Origin: an uncultured Spirochaetales bacterium
GTDB lineage: Bacteria; Spirochaetota; Spirochaetia; Sphaerochaetales; Sphaerochaetaceae
NCBI GenBank assembly: GCA_944390025.1
Contig: CALXOK010000009.1
Coordinates: 1-51,278 of the forward strand
Length of the DNA: 51,278 nucleotides
Direction: 5' to 3'
The notes below the pieces were generated by a model, which saw nothing but the letters and a program-made list of their open reading frames with translations, did no database searches and was not told where the DNA came from. Positions 8,269 through 18,112 of this stretch are shown in pieces. The position numbers and the translations under genes were made by a program. Numbering within the stretch: the stretch's first letter is position 1; each line of letters opens with the position of its first letter.

Positions 8269-9075
8269 GTGCAACTACGTTGTCTAATTGTGGACAGAAA
8301 TGAAAGCGCCCCGGCCATAGTAATAAAATCTGAACGCTATAAGGAACGCGACAGAATCATAACCCTGTTAAGCCCTGTCTGGGGGCTCAGGCGGGTCGTT
8401 GTATACGGAGCCCAGAAAAGCCGCAAGGCGGTGAAGGCCTCCCTTTACACAGAAGCGGTCTTCCATATCTATGAGAACAGGGAGCGCAGGCAGACAAGCC
8501 TTGTGGATTTGAACATCATCAGCATACATGAAAACGTTTCTGAAAGCCTTGAGACAAGCTTTGCCGCAAGTCTAATGTGCGAAATCATAATGAAAGAGAG
8601 AGGGGAGGATGCCCCTGCCTACTACAGCCTTCTTACCGGACTAATTGACACACTCTGTGCGGAAAATTACAGACGATCTGTCATCCAGTTCGTAATCAGG
8701 GCTCTGGACATCTCTGGCCTTGCCCCGGACTTCATCCGTTGCCCTGATTGTGGAAGACGCTATGCGGAGGCTGAGATTCTCGGCTTCAGCCGCTCAGGCC
8801 TCACTCCATGCTGCAGCGACTGTGACAGCATGTCAGGAAGCTTCATCCTCCCTCCGAACGCAAGGCGCTATCTGAAAGACTCACTCTCCTGTGATGCACA
8901 AAAGGCCATGAGTTTTGAAATCAGCCAGAGAATGGAGACAAGCCTGATGCGTTATACTATACGCCTTTACCGCATGGTGACATCAGCTGAACTCAAAAGC
9001 GCCCTGATGCTCAGTGAGCTTTCAGCTGGAACACAGGAGCTGGATGTGGTAGTATCGACGGGGAATAAAAGATGA
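8269..9075 (+). CDS. recO: DNA repair protein RecO
   Basis: A 268-residue protein with the RecO layout. An N-terminal OB-fold begins APAIVIKSERYKERDRIITLL. A helical domain and a zinc site made of CPDC (about residue 160) and CCSDC (about 183) follow. RecO loads RecA on gapped DNA with RecR and anneals single strands. The start is uncertain: GTG 8269 gives a slightly long N-terminus, while GTG 8290 would fit the family better, and neither has a strong ribosome site. The stop overlaps the recJ ATG by four bases, linking two RecF-pathway genes in one operon. Confidence 0.85.
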   Translation: MQLRCLIVDRNESAPAIVIKSERYKERDRIITLLSPVWGLRRVVVYGAQKSRKAVKASLYTEAVFHIYENRERRQTSLVDLNIISIHENVSESLETSFAASLMCEIIMKERGEDAPAYYSLLTGLIDTLCAENYRRSVIQFVIRALDISGLAPDFIRCPDCGRRYAEAEILGFSRSGLTPCCSDCDSMSGSFILPPNARRYLKDSLSCDAQKAMSFEISQRMETSLMRYTIRLYRMVTSAELKSALMLSELSAGTQELDVVVSTGNKR

Positions 9076-11201
9076 ATTACAGCCTCAGAAGAACAAACCC
9101 AGACTCAGTGAGGAGAATCTGTGAGAGGTTCGGCGTCGACTTTCTCAGCGCGAACATCCTCGTCCGCCGTGGAATCACAGGCTCCCAGGAAATAAAATAC
9201 ATCCTTGAAAGCGGAATAAACTGCCTTCACTCTCCCTTCCTTTTCACAGACATGGAGGAAGCTGTCGAGCGTATCCTCGCCTGTCAGGAAGACGGTACGA
9301 AAATCGCGCTTTTCGGAGACAGGGATGCTGACGGCATCACTGCCACGGCTCTTCTTGCATCAGAACTCAGGGACATGAACATAGACACTGTCTGCCACCT
9401 TCCTCAGGGAGATGACCCATACGGCCTTACCATGGACGCTGTCTCCATCATCATTGAAGAAGGCGCAGGCCTTGTCATCACTCTCGATAACGGAATTGTA
9501 TGCAACAGGGAGATAGAGGAGCTTTCGAGAAGGGGAATCGACACAATTGTCGTCGACCACCATATCGCATCAGACACACTTCCTGAGGCCCTCGCGGTAA
9601 TCAACCCGAAAGTCGCTTCCTCTGGCTATCCGTTTGAAGGCCTTGCCGCATGCGCCCTGAGCGCGAAACTCATCTGGGCACTGCGTTTTGCCCAGACACC
9701 GCTTTACAAGAGCCGTGTCATTCTGCTTCATGCCCAGCCCGGGCCCGGAGAAGACACGACGACAATCGTTCAGGCAGTTGAGCTTTACAACCTTGTGGAG
9801 ACAAACCGGATCATCGAGGAGCTTCCCAACAGGGCAGTCAACTTCGAGACCAGCCCCCTTGTGCGTCTTCTGATGAAAAACGTCCCGATTCTCGTCCTTG
9901 ACAGAGACACGGAGCTGCGTCAGCTCCGTATGGCCTTCGGACCTTCTGTCGATATCTCCCTCACGGAGATCAGAGGCGAGCTTGAAGCCGTGATTCCCGC
10001 AGTCAGGGGAAAGAACCTTTTCTCTCTGACGACACAGAGCCGTGCAGCGCTTTATGCAGACGGAAATGAGGAGATTGAGACTCTTGAGAGCCTTTTCATC
10101 TCCTGCTGCATCTACAAGTACAGAAGCCTCAGCTCAGAATACATAAAGATTTTGGATCTCGTCGCAATCGGAACAATCGCTGACATGATGAGCCTTGTGG
10201 ATGAGAACAGAATCCTGGTCCGTCTCGGACTCAGGCAGCTTTCTTCAAAGCCGAGGGAGAATCTTGTACAGCTGATGAGCGCACAGAACCTGCTTTCCCA
10301 TCCGCTGACTGTACAGGATATCGCATGGTACATATCCCCGGTAATCAACGCAAGCGGACGTTTGGGTTGTCCTGAAGTCGCTCTCAATCTGCTTATGAGC
10401 AAGGATGAGAAGGAAATGTACGAGCTTACAGTGAAGCTACTTGAACTCAATAAGGAACGCCAGAGAAGGGGAGAAGAAGCCTGGAGCAGTGCCATTACAG
10501 CGGCAAAGGAGTCACTTGAGTCCTTCGGAAGCAAGTTCATGCTTGTCGATACCGGCACCATCTCACGCGGCCTGACAGGCTCAATCGCATCCCGCGCTCT
10601 CAATGAGTTCTCATCAGCTCCTGCCGTCATCGTCCTCTCACGTCCGGAAGACGGAAGGATTTCAGCCTCGATGAGAGCCCGCAGCGGCGTCAACTGCCGC
10701 GAGTTCCTGGCCCGTTTTGAATCCTTTTTCACCGATTTCGGGGGACACCGTGCCGCAGCCGGCTTCTCCATGCCGGTACACAACAGGGAAGGCTTTCTCA
10801 AGGCGCTTGATGAAGAAGTTCTTGCAATGGACCTCGAAGTCGAAGAAGAAGAGCTCGAAGTCGATGCCATCGTCACCCAGAAGGAGCTCAACAATGACAT
10901 CGTGAGCGTGGTTTCCCGTTTTGAACCCTACGGGGAGGCTTTCAGCCCACTTATCTTCATGTATGAGGGTGCGAAAATCAACGAGATCATAACACTCGGG
11001 GACGAATCAAAGGGGAATGTGAAGCTGATGGTCCGCGCCGGAAACCGTATCTGGCCCTGCCTCTGGTGGGGTGCCCGCCGCCGCGATGACTTCAATTACG
11101 CTGCCGGCGATGAGATAAGGATGGTCTTCCGACTCAACCACAACTATTACAGGGGAATGGATACAGTCCAGCTCACTGTCCTTGATGCCGAGAAGATGTG
11201 A
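9072..11201 (+). CDS. recJ: Single-stranded-DNA exonuclease RecJ with a large insertion
   Basis: A 709-residue DHH-family exonuclease that degrades single-stranded DNA 5' to 3' in recombination and repair. Motifs seen are GDRDADG (82-88, where DYDVDG is usual), TLDNG (137-141), DHH (162-164), PVINASGRLG in DHHA1 approach, and FGGHRAAAGFS. A roughly 150-residue block (about 207-357) interrupts the region between the DHH motif and LDLVAIGTIADMMSL, where ordinary RecJ proteins have only a short link. This explains the length against the usual 550-600. The gene is coupled to recO by an ATGA overlap. Its 3' end overlaps cca tail-to-tail by 29 bp. Confidence 0.9.
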   Translation: MNYSLRRTNPDSVRRICERFGVDFLSANILVRRGITGSQEIKYILESGINCLHSPFLFTDMEEAVERILACQEDGTKIALFGDRDADGITATALLASELRDMNIDTVCHLPQGDDPYGLTMDAVSIIIEEGAGLVITLDNGIVCNREIEELSRRGIDTIVVDHHIASDTLPEALAVINPKVASSGYPFEGLAACALSAKLIWALRFAQTPLYKSRVILLHAQPGPGEDTTTIVQAVELYNLVETNRIIEELPNRAVNFETSPLVRLLMKNVPILVLDRDTELRQLRMAFGPSVDISLTEIRGELEAVIPAVRGKNLFSLTTQSRAALYADGNEEIETLESLFISCCIYKYRSLSSEYIKILDLVAIGTIADMMSLVDENRILVRLGLRQLSSKPRENLVQLMSAQNLLSHPLTVQDIAWYISPVINASGRLGCPEVALNLLMSKDEKEMYELTVKLLELNKERQRRGEEAWSSAITAAKESLESFGSKFMLVDTGTISRGLTGSIASRALNEFSSAPAVIVLSRPEDGRISASMRARSGVNCREFLARFESFFTDFGGHRAAAGFSMPVHNREGFLKALDEEVLAMDLEVEEEELEVDAIVTQKELNNDIVSVVSRFEPYGEAFSPLIFMYEGAKINEIITLGDESKGNVKLMVRAGNRIWPCLWWGARRRDDFNYAAGDEIRMVFRLNHNYYRGMDTVQLTVLDAEKM

Positions 11202-12534
11202 CAAGGGCCATGAGGCGCTCCTTTGTGTTGAGGGAGGCATCATCAAGCACCGCCTCAAGCAGGCGGTTCAGTGTCTTGCCAAGTTCAGGACCTCTCTCTA
11301 TACCCGCTTCCATCAGGTCATTGCCGTTCACGGCAAGGTCCTTCACTGAAAGCGGAGCCTTCCTTTCAAGCTCACTCTGGACACGCTCCTCAAGCGCCCA
11401 CAGCGCATCAAGGCGTGGCCGCCTCTCAATCGCCTCAGCATCGCAGATACGTAGCTCGAAAAGCCAGTCAAGGTGATTACGGCCGACCCGGTTGATGAAC
11501 CTTCTCACCGCTCCCTCAGACTGGATGTCGTCACAGGAGAACATATGCTCCCTGACAAGGAGGGCGACAGTGTCCCTTTCCTCATTCGAGCACTTCAGTC
11601 GTGACATTATCTCAAAGGCAATCTTACCGCCTTCCGTGTCATGTCCGTAGAATGTGTAACCTTCTCCATCCTCACGCTCTCTCCTGCACTTGGGCTTCGC
11701 TATATCATGAAAGAGAGCGGCAAGGCGGACAGGAAGGGGAAAGTCATGGCGGGCAGCAGCATCGAGGCTTGCCAGAAGATGCTGGTAGACATCAAGCTGG
11801 TGGAAGCCAAGCTGCTCGACGCCGGCACATTCCTCAAGCTCCGGAAGGATATAGTGAAGAAGGCCGGATGTGCGCATCAGCTCGATTCCCTTTACAGGAT
11901 GAGGCCCTTCTATAATCTTGAAAAGCTCCTGCCTGATTCTCTCAGCCGACACTTTCACGATATTCGCACACAGCTTTTTCATTGCCTCGAAGGTGGCTTC
12001 TTCAATATCGAAATCTAGCCGGGAGGCGAAGCGGCAGCTTCTGAGCATGCGTAGCGCATCTTCCTCAAATCTCTCCTCAGGCCTTCCTATGGCCCTGACA
12101 AGATGACGCTTCAGATCCCTGTATCCGTCATGAAGGTCTACAATCCTGCCGTCAGTGCAGTCAGCGGCGAATGCATTGATGGTGAAATCCCTCCGCTCAA
12201 GGTCGCTTTCAAGGCTTTTGACAAAGGTCACGCTGTCAGGATGGCGCGAATCGGAGTAGGCCCCTTCGCTCCGGAAGGTCGTGACCTCGTAGCTTGTCTT
12301 CCTGAAACGCACTGTCACAGTGCCGTGTTTCAGGCCTGTGGGAATCGTATGATGAGGAAAAAGCGCCATCACCTCTTCAGGAGTGGCGTCGCTTGTGAAA
12401 TCATAATCGTCATTCTCGATTCCAATCAGCCAGTCACGCACGGCTCCTCCGACCAGATACAGTCTGTATCCGTGGTCATGGAAGATTTTTCCGAGTTCCT
12501 TTATGTCTGTGTTAAGCGGGAAGGTCTTTCTCAC
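11173..12534 (-). CDS. cca: CCA-adding tRNA nucleotidyltransferase with HD domain
   Basis: A 453-residue class II polymerase-beta-type nucleotidyltransferase that adds or repairs the 3' CCA of tRNA. The N-terminus has YLVGGAVRDWLIG and the catalytic acidic pair in DYDFTSDA. Then come RRDFTINAFA and the EDALRMLRSCRFASRL neck motif. The middle contains an HD metal site (ALFHDIAKPK), as in E. coli-type enzymes with phosphatase activity. The assigned start is GTG 12534; no Shine-Dalgarno sequence is seen. Its end overlaps recJ convergently. Confidence 0.92.
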   Translation of the reverse strand: MRKTFPLNTDIKELGKIFHDHGYRLYLVGGAVRDWLIGIENDDYDFTSDATPEEVMALFPHHTIPTGLKHGTVTVRFRKTSYEVTTFRSEGAYSDSRHPDSVTFVKSLESDLERRDFTINAFAADCTDGRIVDLHDGYRDLKRHLVRAIGRPEERFEEDALRMLRSCRFASRLDFDIEEATFEAMKKLCANIVKVSAERIRQELFKIIEGPHPVKGIELMRTSGLLHYILPELEECAGVEQLGFHQLDVYQHLLASLDAAARHDFPLPVRLAALFHDIAKPKCRREREDGEGYTFYGHDTEGGKIAFEIMSRLKCSNEERDTVALLVREHMFSCDDIQSEGAVRRFINRVGRNHLDWLFELRICDAEAIERRPRLDALWALEERVQSELERKAPLSVKDLAVNGNDLMEAGIERGPELGKTLNRLLEAVLDDASLNTKERLMALVTSSRHQGQ

Positions 12535-12649
12535 AAGAGCGATGTTAGCATAACACAGGACAAGAGGAAATAAAGAAGCAGAGATATTGTAAAAAACAGC
12601 CCTGCTGGGTAATATCTAGCAGATAGAAAATCATTTGGAGGATATATAA

Positions 12650-15600
12650 ATGTTTCATCCTGTCAACAGCAAGGTTGATTTTGCCAAGATGGAGGAGGGA
12701 ATCCTGAAGTTCTGGAAGGACAACGACATCTTCCAGAAGTCCATTGACATGCGCTCTCCTGACAACGAGTACGTCTTCTACGACGGGCCTCCCTTTGCAA
12801 CAGGTCTTCCTCATTTCGGACACTTCGTTCCCGGAACGATAAAGGATATTATCCCGCGTTATCAGACAATGAGGGGAAAGAGAGTCGAGCGCGGCTTCGG
12901 CTGGGACTGTCACGGCCTTCCTGTCGAGGGAATCGTCCAGAAGGATCTTGGAATCTCCGGTCATAAGGCCATTGTCGACTACGGTGTGGACAACTTCAAT
13001 GAGAAATGCCGCTCTGTCGTCCTGCGCTATACTGCCGAGTGGGAGGAATGCGTCAACAGGATGGGGCGCTGGGTCGATTTCAAAAAAGGCTACCGCACGA
13101 TGGACAAGAACTACATGGAGTCCATCTGGTGGGTTTTCAAGACCCTCTATGACAAGGGCCTGATCTACAAGGGCTTCAACATCCTTCCTTATTCACCGCT
13201 TCTTGCCTGTCCGCTTTCAAACATGGAAGTCAACCTCGGCGGCTACAAGGACGTCACCGATCCGGCTGTCACGGTCCGCTTCCGCGTTGACGGAGAGGAA
13301 AACACATACTTCCTGGCATGGACAACGACTCCATGGACACTTCCGAGCAACCTGGCTCTCGCTGTCGGTCCCGATATCGACTACGTCAAGGTCCAGGATG
13401 AGGAAGGCGGAGAGTATTACTATCTGGCCGAGAAGCTTCTTAACAAGTACTACAAGGACGGAAAGGGCTGCAAGGTCGTCAAGCACCTCAAGGGAAGCCA
13501 GATGAAGGGCATGACCTATGAGCCGTTATTCCCATACTTTGCATCACTTAAACAGAAGGGCGCCTTTGTCGTTGTCTGCGGCGACTATGTCACCACAGAA
13601 GACGGATGCGGCATCGTCCATACAGCTCCCGGTTTCGGTGAGGATGACTACCGTGTCCTCAGAGGAACAGGCATTCCGACAGTCTGTCCTGTTGACGAGG
13701 AGTGCCGCTTCACAGCCGATGTCCCCGACTGGCAGGGCATGTTCGTCAAGGATGCCGACAAACCAATCATCCAGTGGCTCAAGGACAACGGAAAGCTCGT
13801 GAAGAAGGAGAACTACCTCCACTCATATCCATTCTGCTACAGAACAGGGGCTCCTCTGATCTACAGGGCAATGGACTGCTGGTTCGTTGATGTTCCCAAG
13901 ATCAAGGAAATCCTCCTTTCCTGCAATGAGGAGGTCAACTGGGTTCCTGAGCACATCAAGCACGGACGTTTCGGCAAGTGGCTTGAAGGCGCACGCGAGT
14001 GGGCAATCAGCCGCAACCGCTTCTGGGGCAACCCGATTCCAGTATGGAAGTGCGACGGTTCGGATTATGTCGAAGTCATCGGCTCTGTCGCAGAGCTTGA
14101 AGCCAAGTGCGGTCATAAGGTCGACGATCTTCACAAGCACTTTGTCGACAAGATCACATGGCCAAGCCCGGACGGAAAGGGAACAATGAGAAGAATCCCT
14201 GACGTTCTTGACTGCTGGTTCGAATCTGGAAGCATGCCATATGCCCAGGTCCATTACCCCTTCGAGAACAAGGAGCGTTTCGAGGCTCACTTCCCGGCAG
14301 ACTTCATCAACGAGGGAATCGACCAGACACGCGGCTGGTTCTATTCACTGGCCGTCATCGCGGCAGGACTGTTTGAGAAACCGGCCTTCCTCAACTGTGT
14401 CGTCTCCGGCATCGTCCTTGCAGAAGACGGCAAGAAGATGAGCAAGAGCCTTCATAACTACACAGATCCGATGGAAGTCGTCGCCAAGTACGGTGCGGAT
14501 GCCACACGCTTCGCGCTGATGAACTCCTGTGTCGTCAGGGCAGATGACCTGAAGTTCGGTGATGATAACGTCAAGGACGTCATCAAGTTCCTCATGCTCC
14601 CGCTGTGGAACGCATACAGCTTCTTCGTCACATACGCCAACATCGACAGCTACAGTCCGTCCTCGACAGACTTCAGCAAGCTTGAGAACCCGCTGGACAA
14701 GTGGATTGTCTCTGAGACAAACAAGCTCACTGAGGACATCACAAAGGCCTTTGACGAGTACGACATGCAGACAGTCTGCCAGCTTCTCATCGGCTTCATC
14801 GATGAGCTTAACAACTGGTACATCAGAAGAAGCAGGAGAAGATTCTGGAAGAGTGAGAGTGACAATGACAAGAAGATGGCCTATGACACTCTCTACAAGG
14901 TTCTGATGACCTTCATCAAGCTCGCATGCCCGGTCATTCCTTTCATGACAGAGGAGATGTATCAGAACCTCAGGAGTGAGGACATGCCTCAGTCAGTCCA
15001 TCTCAATGACTGGCCGAGCTCTGACTCCACTGAGCGTGACCTGAAGCTTGAGAAGGAGATGGCCCTGACAATGAAGTGTGTCACCATGGGCCGCAGCCTG
15101 CGTGCCGCAAGCCAGCTCAAGGTCCGCCAGCCATTGTCACGTTACTTCATCGTCGACAGGGATGAAGAAGAGCGTGCAGTCATCAACGGAAGCATCGACA
15201 TCATCAAGGAAGAGCTGAACGTCAAACAAGTCAGTGTCGAGTCCGATGAGTCAAGCCTTGTCTCCTATTCAGCCAAGGCCAACTTCAAGGTCCTCGGCTC
15301 AAGGCTTGGCAAGGCGATGAAGGAAGTCGCTTCCCTCATTCAGGCTTTCACAAGTGATGAGATTGCCTCCATCCTTGACGGAAACGCCAGAACTGTCTCC
15401 TACAGTGCCGGAGAAATTGATATCACAGCTGATGACATCATCGTCCAGAGAAGCGAGATGGCCAATGTGAAGGTCCTCAACGAGGGAAGCATCACAGTCG
15501 GTTTCGATACTGAAATCACACCGGAGCTTCTCAACGAGGGAATCGCCCGCGACATCGTGCGCTCTGTCCAGACAAAGAGAAAGGATGCCGGTTTTGAAGT

Positions 15601-15778
15601 CAGTGACCATATCAGGCTGACAATCGGAGCCGGAAAGACAATCTGTGATGCAATCGAGGCCTTCCGCTCATATATCGCAGGAGAGACTCTCGCCGATGAG
15701 CTTACCCTTGCCGACAACGACGGTGATAAGGTCGAAGTCGCTGACGAGGAAGTCGCAATCAAAGTGGAGAAGGTATGA
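12650..15778 (+). CDS. ileS: Isoleucyl-tRNA synthetase, eukaryotic type
   Basis: A 1042-residue class I synthetase charging tRNA-Ile. The signature PHFGH (residues 54-58) and KMSKS (about 596-600) are intact. The CP1 editing domain has the TTTPWTLPSNLAL motif. The N-terminus (FAKMEEGILKFWKDNDIFQK) and the long C-terminus without a terminal zinc finger match the eukaryotic/archaeal type (IleRS2), which also occurs in spirochaetes and tends to resist mupirocin. GGAGG lies nine bases before ATG 12650. The 105-bp upstream gap has only a small hairpin around 12603-12623 and no T-box. The lipoprotein gene follows with an ATGA overlap. Confidence 0.95.
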   Translation: MFHPVNSKVDFAKMEEGILKFWKDNDIFQKSIDMRSPDNEYVFYDGPPFATGLPHFGHFVPGTIKDIIPRYQTMRGKRVERGFGWDCHGLPVEGIVQKDLGISGHKAIVDYGVDNFNEKCRSVVLRYTAEWEECVNRMGRWVDFKKGYRTMDKNYMESIWWVFKTLYDKGLIYKGFNILPYSPLLACPLSNMEVNLGGYKDVTDPAVTVRFRVDGEENTYFLAWTTTPWTLPSNLALAVGPDIDYVKVQDEEGGEYYYLAEKLLNKYYKDGKGCKVVKHLKGSQMKGMTYEPLFPYFASLKQKGAFVVVCGDYVTTEDGCGIVHTAPGFGEDDYRVLRGTGIPTVCPVDEECRFTADVPDWQGMFVKDADKPIIQWLKDNGKLVKKENYLHSYPFCYRTGAPLIYRAMDCWFVDVPKIKEILLSCNEEVNWVPEHIKHGRFGKWLEGAREWAISRNRFWGNPIPVWKCDGSDYVEVIGSVAELEAKCGHKVDDLHKHFVDKITWPSPDGKGTMRRIPDVLDCWFESGSMPYAQVHYPFENKERFEAHFPADFINEGIDQTRGWFYSLAVIAAGLFEKPAFLNCVVSGIVLAEDGKKMSKSLHNYTDPMEVVAKYGADATRFALMNSCVVRADDLKFGDDNVKDVIKFLMLPLWNAYSFFVTYANIDSYSPSSTDFSKLENPLDKWIVSETNKLTEDITKAFDEYDMQTVCQLLIGFIDELNNWYIRRSRRRFWKSESDNDKKMAYDTLYKVLMTFIKLACPVIPFMTEEMYQNLRSEDMPQSVHLNDWPSSDSTERDLKLEKEMALTMKCVTMGRSLRAASQLKVRQPLSRYFIVDRDEEERAVINGSIDIIKEELNVKQVSVESDESSLVSYSAKANFKVLGSRLGKAMKEVASLIQAFTSDEIASILDGNARTVSYSAGEIDITADDIIVQRSEMANVKVLNEGSITVGFDTEITPELLNEGIARDIVRSVQTKRKDAGFEVSDHIRLTIGAGKTICDAIEAFRSYIAGETLADELTLADNDGDKVEVADEEVAIKVEKV

Positions 15779-16695
15779 CGAAAACAAGGAAAAGCGTCCT
15801 CATAACCATACTGGCGACACTTCTTGCCGCCACAGGATGTGTGCATCAGTCTCCTTTTACGGAGAGTGACGAATACTTTTTCCAGGCTATGGGACGCGAT
15901 TCCGAAATCGTCTTCACGGCTGACACTCAGAAGATAAAGACCTCGTCTCCAGAGCTTCTGTCCTCAGACTCCGGAATCCTTTCTGAAATCTTCGACAGGA
16001 GCACAAGACTTTCCATCTCATTTTACAAGGACACCTACCTCGGTGAATCCGATTACCCGGCCTCTCTTGAGGACTTTGACTACTACGGTGGCTTTGAGGG
16101 CAACTACGGTGCTTTCACGATAAACACGGCCCTTTCCTGGTCAAAGGAGTTCCATAAGGAGAAAGAAGACGGCATAAAGTACTACACTGACGATGCCGGC
16201 TCTATCCAGGTCGCCGTACCTGAGTCAGGAATACTTCTCTTCGCCTCAAAAGACTACACTGAAGCCTACATGCAGCTGATAGAGGAGAGGTTCATCCGCA
16301 TCCCGGATGACACTGCGGCAATCCTTGCCGACAGCCTTTTCGGCATGTATGTGAGAAGCCCGCAGACTATGATTGACCTCGGCTTCGAGCTTCCTTATTC
16401 GGTGATCGTGAAGATGAGCGATGCAGTCATATGTGTGAACGAAAGGGATGGAAAGTATTATCTTAATGCTGACATCACGATGCAGAGTGACAACCTTGCA
16501 TCGACCCTGCTGCAGCTTATGAGGCAGCAGGTGCTCGCCGAGCTCCGCCGTCAGGGCGTGCGCCCCGACTACAAGGCCCTGGCTGAGCAGTACAGGAGTG
16601 AAGGCTCTCTTGTCATGGTCCGAGACTTTGAACTCTCTCAGGGGCAGATGGAGAACCTTTCCTCCCAGATAACAAGAATAAGCGGAGGTTTTTAA
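15775..16695 (+). CDS. Putative lipoprotein of unknown function
   Basis: A 306-residue protein starting with a basic N-terminus and hydrophobic stretch ending in the lipobox LAATGC (Cys about 22), so it should be lipidated and exported. The mature part has no motif I recognise. Residues about 110-200 are rich in Tyr/Asp, and the C-terminus is helical and Gln/Glu-rich. It is coupled to ileS upstream (ATGA) and to the FmdB-like gene downstream (TAATG), so it sits in an ileS-lipoprotein-fmdB-trpS operon. Confidence 0.75.
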   Translation: MTKTRKSVLITILATLLAATGCVHQSPFTESDEYFFQAMGRDSEIVFTADTQKIKTSSPELLSSDSGILSEIFDRSTRLSISFYKDTYLGESDYPASLEDFDYYGGFEGNYGAFTINTALSWSKEFHKEKEDGIKYYTDDAGSIQVAVPESGILLFASKDYTEAYMQLIEERFIRIPDDTAAILADSLFGMYVRSPQTMIDLGFELPYSVIVKMSDAVICVNERDGKYYLNADITMQSDNLASTLLQLMRQQVLAELRRQGVRPDYKALAEQYRSEGSLVMVRDFELSQGQMENLSSQITRISGGF

Positions 16696-16916
16696 TGCCA
16701 ATCTATTCATATAAGTGCCACTCCTGTGGCAAGAGCTTTGACATGAGTCAGGGCTATGACGATGAACCTGTGAAGGACTGTCCTTACTGCAAGGCAAAAG
16801 ACAGCGTGAAGAAGGTTTACGGGGACGTTCCCGTGATCTTCCATGGCAGCGGATATTACTGCACGGATCATCCGCACGAAGGCGGTTCATGCGCCACATG
16901 CCCCCACAACAACTGA
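16695..16916 (+). CDS. FmdB-family zinc-ribbon protein
   Basis: A 73-residue protein beginning MPIYSYKCHSCGKSFD, with a CHSC/CPYC zinc ribbon and the FHGSGYYCTDH block that typifies the FmdB regulatory family. The extra Cys pair near the end (CATC) may bind another metal. Its function is poorly known; family members appear beside varied operons. ATG 16695 overlaps the stop of the lipoprotein gene. Confidence 0.82.
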   Translation: MPIYSYKCHSCGKSFDMSQGYDDEPVKDCPYCKAKDSVKKVYGDVPVIFHGSGYYCTDHPHEGGSCATCPHNN

Positions 16917-16929
16917 AGGAAAAGATAAA

Positions 16930-17943
16930 ATGAAAAGAATTCTTACCGGTGACAGAACAACAGGAAAGCTCCATATCGGGCACTATGTCGGCTCCCTCCA
17001 GTCAAGGGTTGCCCTCCAGAATGACTATGAGGAGTTTATCCTCATTGCTGATGTTCAGGCCCTGACGACCCATTTCAACAACCCTGAGATGATTAACGAG
17101 TCCATCTACAATGTCTGCATGGATAACATAGCCGCGGGACTGGATCCTGAGAAAGTCACATTCATCCAGCAGTCAATGATTCCATCTATCGCCGAGCTGA
17201 CAATGTTCTACTCCATGCTAACCACAGTCAACCACCTTCTGATCAACCCGACAATCAAGACAGAGGCAAGAAGCTACGGCATGGGGGAAAGTGAAGGGGA
17301 GTTCACCTACGATTTCTCAAAGCTCACATACGGCTTTCTAGGCTACCCTGTGAGCCAGTCTGCTGATATAACATTCTGCAATGCTGATCTCGTTCCAGTC
17401 GGAGAAGACCAGATTCCCCATATGGAGTTCACAAGACGTCTGGTGCGCCACTTCAACGAGCTTTATGGCACCGAGATAACAATCCCTCAGACAAAGCTCT
17501 CCACCACGCCGCGTCTTGCCGGTCTTGACGGGAATGCCAAGATGGGAAAGAGCCTTGGAAACGCAATCTATCTCAGTGACACCCCTGAGGCTGTCTGGGA
17601 CAAGGTGAGAAACGCGGTTACAGACACAAACCGCATCACGGTCAAGACACCCGGAAACCCGGATGTCTGCCCGCTCTTCAAGTACCATCAGACATTCAAT
17701 GCCGGGGAATGCGAGAACATCGCATCCATGTGCCGCGGTGCATCAATCGGCTGTGTGGCCTGCAAGAAACTGATGAACACAGTCCTCAACAACCTTCTTG
17801 ACCCGATGAGGGAAAGAAGAAGCAAGTATGAGAACAACAGGCCTCTTGTGAAGGAAATCATACAGTCCGGCACTGCCAAGGCAAATGAAATCGGCAACAG
17901 GAACATCGCAGCCATCAAGGAAAAGATGCACGTCGCACTGTGA
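16930..17943 (+). CDS. trpS: Tryptophanyl-tRNA synthetase
   Basis: A 337-residue class I synthetase charging tRNA-Trp. HIGH is at residues 15-18 (KLHIGHYVG), and the KMSKS loop is KMGKS (about 204-208). ATG 16930 was chosen because AAGGA precedes it and because MKRILTGDRTTGKLHIGH is the normal TrpRS N-terminus; an earlier in-frame start would lie inside fmdB. It is the last gene of the ileS operon, followed by a hairpin. Confidence 0.95.
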   Translation: MKRILTGDRTTGKLHIGHYVGSLQSRVALQNDYEEFILIADVQALTTHFNNPEMINESIYNVCMDNIAAGLDPEKVTFIQQSMIPSIAELTMFYSMLTTVNHLLINPTIKTEARSYGMGESEGEFTYDFSKLTYGFLGYPVSQSADITFCNADLVPVGEDQIPHMEFTRRLVRHFNELYGTEITIPQTKLSTTPRLAGLDGNAKMGKSLGNAIYLSDTPEAVWDKVRNAVTDTNRITVKTPGNPDVCPLFKYHQTFNAGECENIASMCRGASIGCVACKKLMNTVLNNLLDPMRERRSKYENNRPLVKEIIQSGTAKANEIGNRNIAAIKEKMHVAL

Positions 17944-17956
17944 AGAAAAATATCAC

Positions 17957-17985
17957 TGAAGGTCACCCCAGTAAGGTGGCCTTCA
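17957..17985 (+). terminator. Hairpin after trpS, possible terminator
   Basis: A 10-bp stem, TGAAGGTCAC with GTGGCCTTCA (one G-T pair), has a nine-base loop. No T-run follows, so intrinsic termination is not certain. It separates the housekeeping operon from the AT-rich secreted-protein cluster. Confidence 0.5.
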
Positions 17986-18060
17986 CTGAAAATACACACA
18001 AAAACATTACAAATCTTTCATTTTCACTTCTTCTGGATACTTTATTTACCTCCGGAATCA

Positions 18061-18088
18061 TTGACAACTTGTTACCTCATAATATAAT
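18061..18088 (+). promoter_or_regulatory. Sigma-70-type promoter of the secreted-protein operon
   Basis: TTGACA at 18061-18066 and TATAAT at 18083-18088 are perfect hexamers 16 bp apart. Transcription would start near 18095, giving a leader of about 75 bases before the first small ORF. It is the strongest promoter-like sequence seen in the window. Confidence 0.75.
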
Positions 18089-18112
18089 TCCCGTAGAAAG
18101 GGTCTGTTGAAT

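Noticed and set aside
10112..10900. 262-codon Ser-rich frame opposite recJ
   Set aside because: Composition and lack of a ribosome site mark it as a shadow of the recJ reading frame.
12545..12649. T-box riboswitch before ileS
   Set aside because: Only 105 bp are available, and no T-box consensus or antiterminator is present, just a small hairpin.
16246..16983. 245-codon minus-strand frame across the lipoprotein and trpS start
   Set aside because: It spans three well-supported genes on the other strand and shows no domain.
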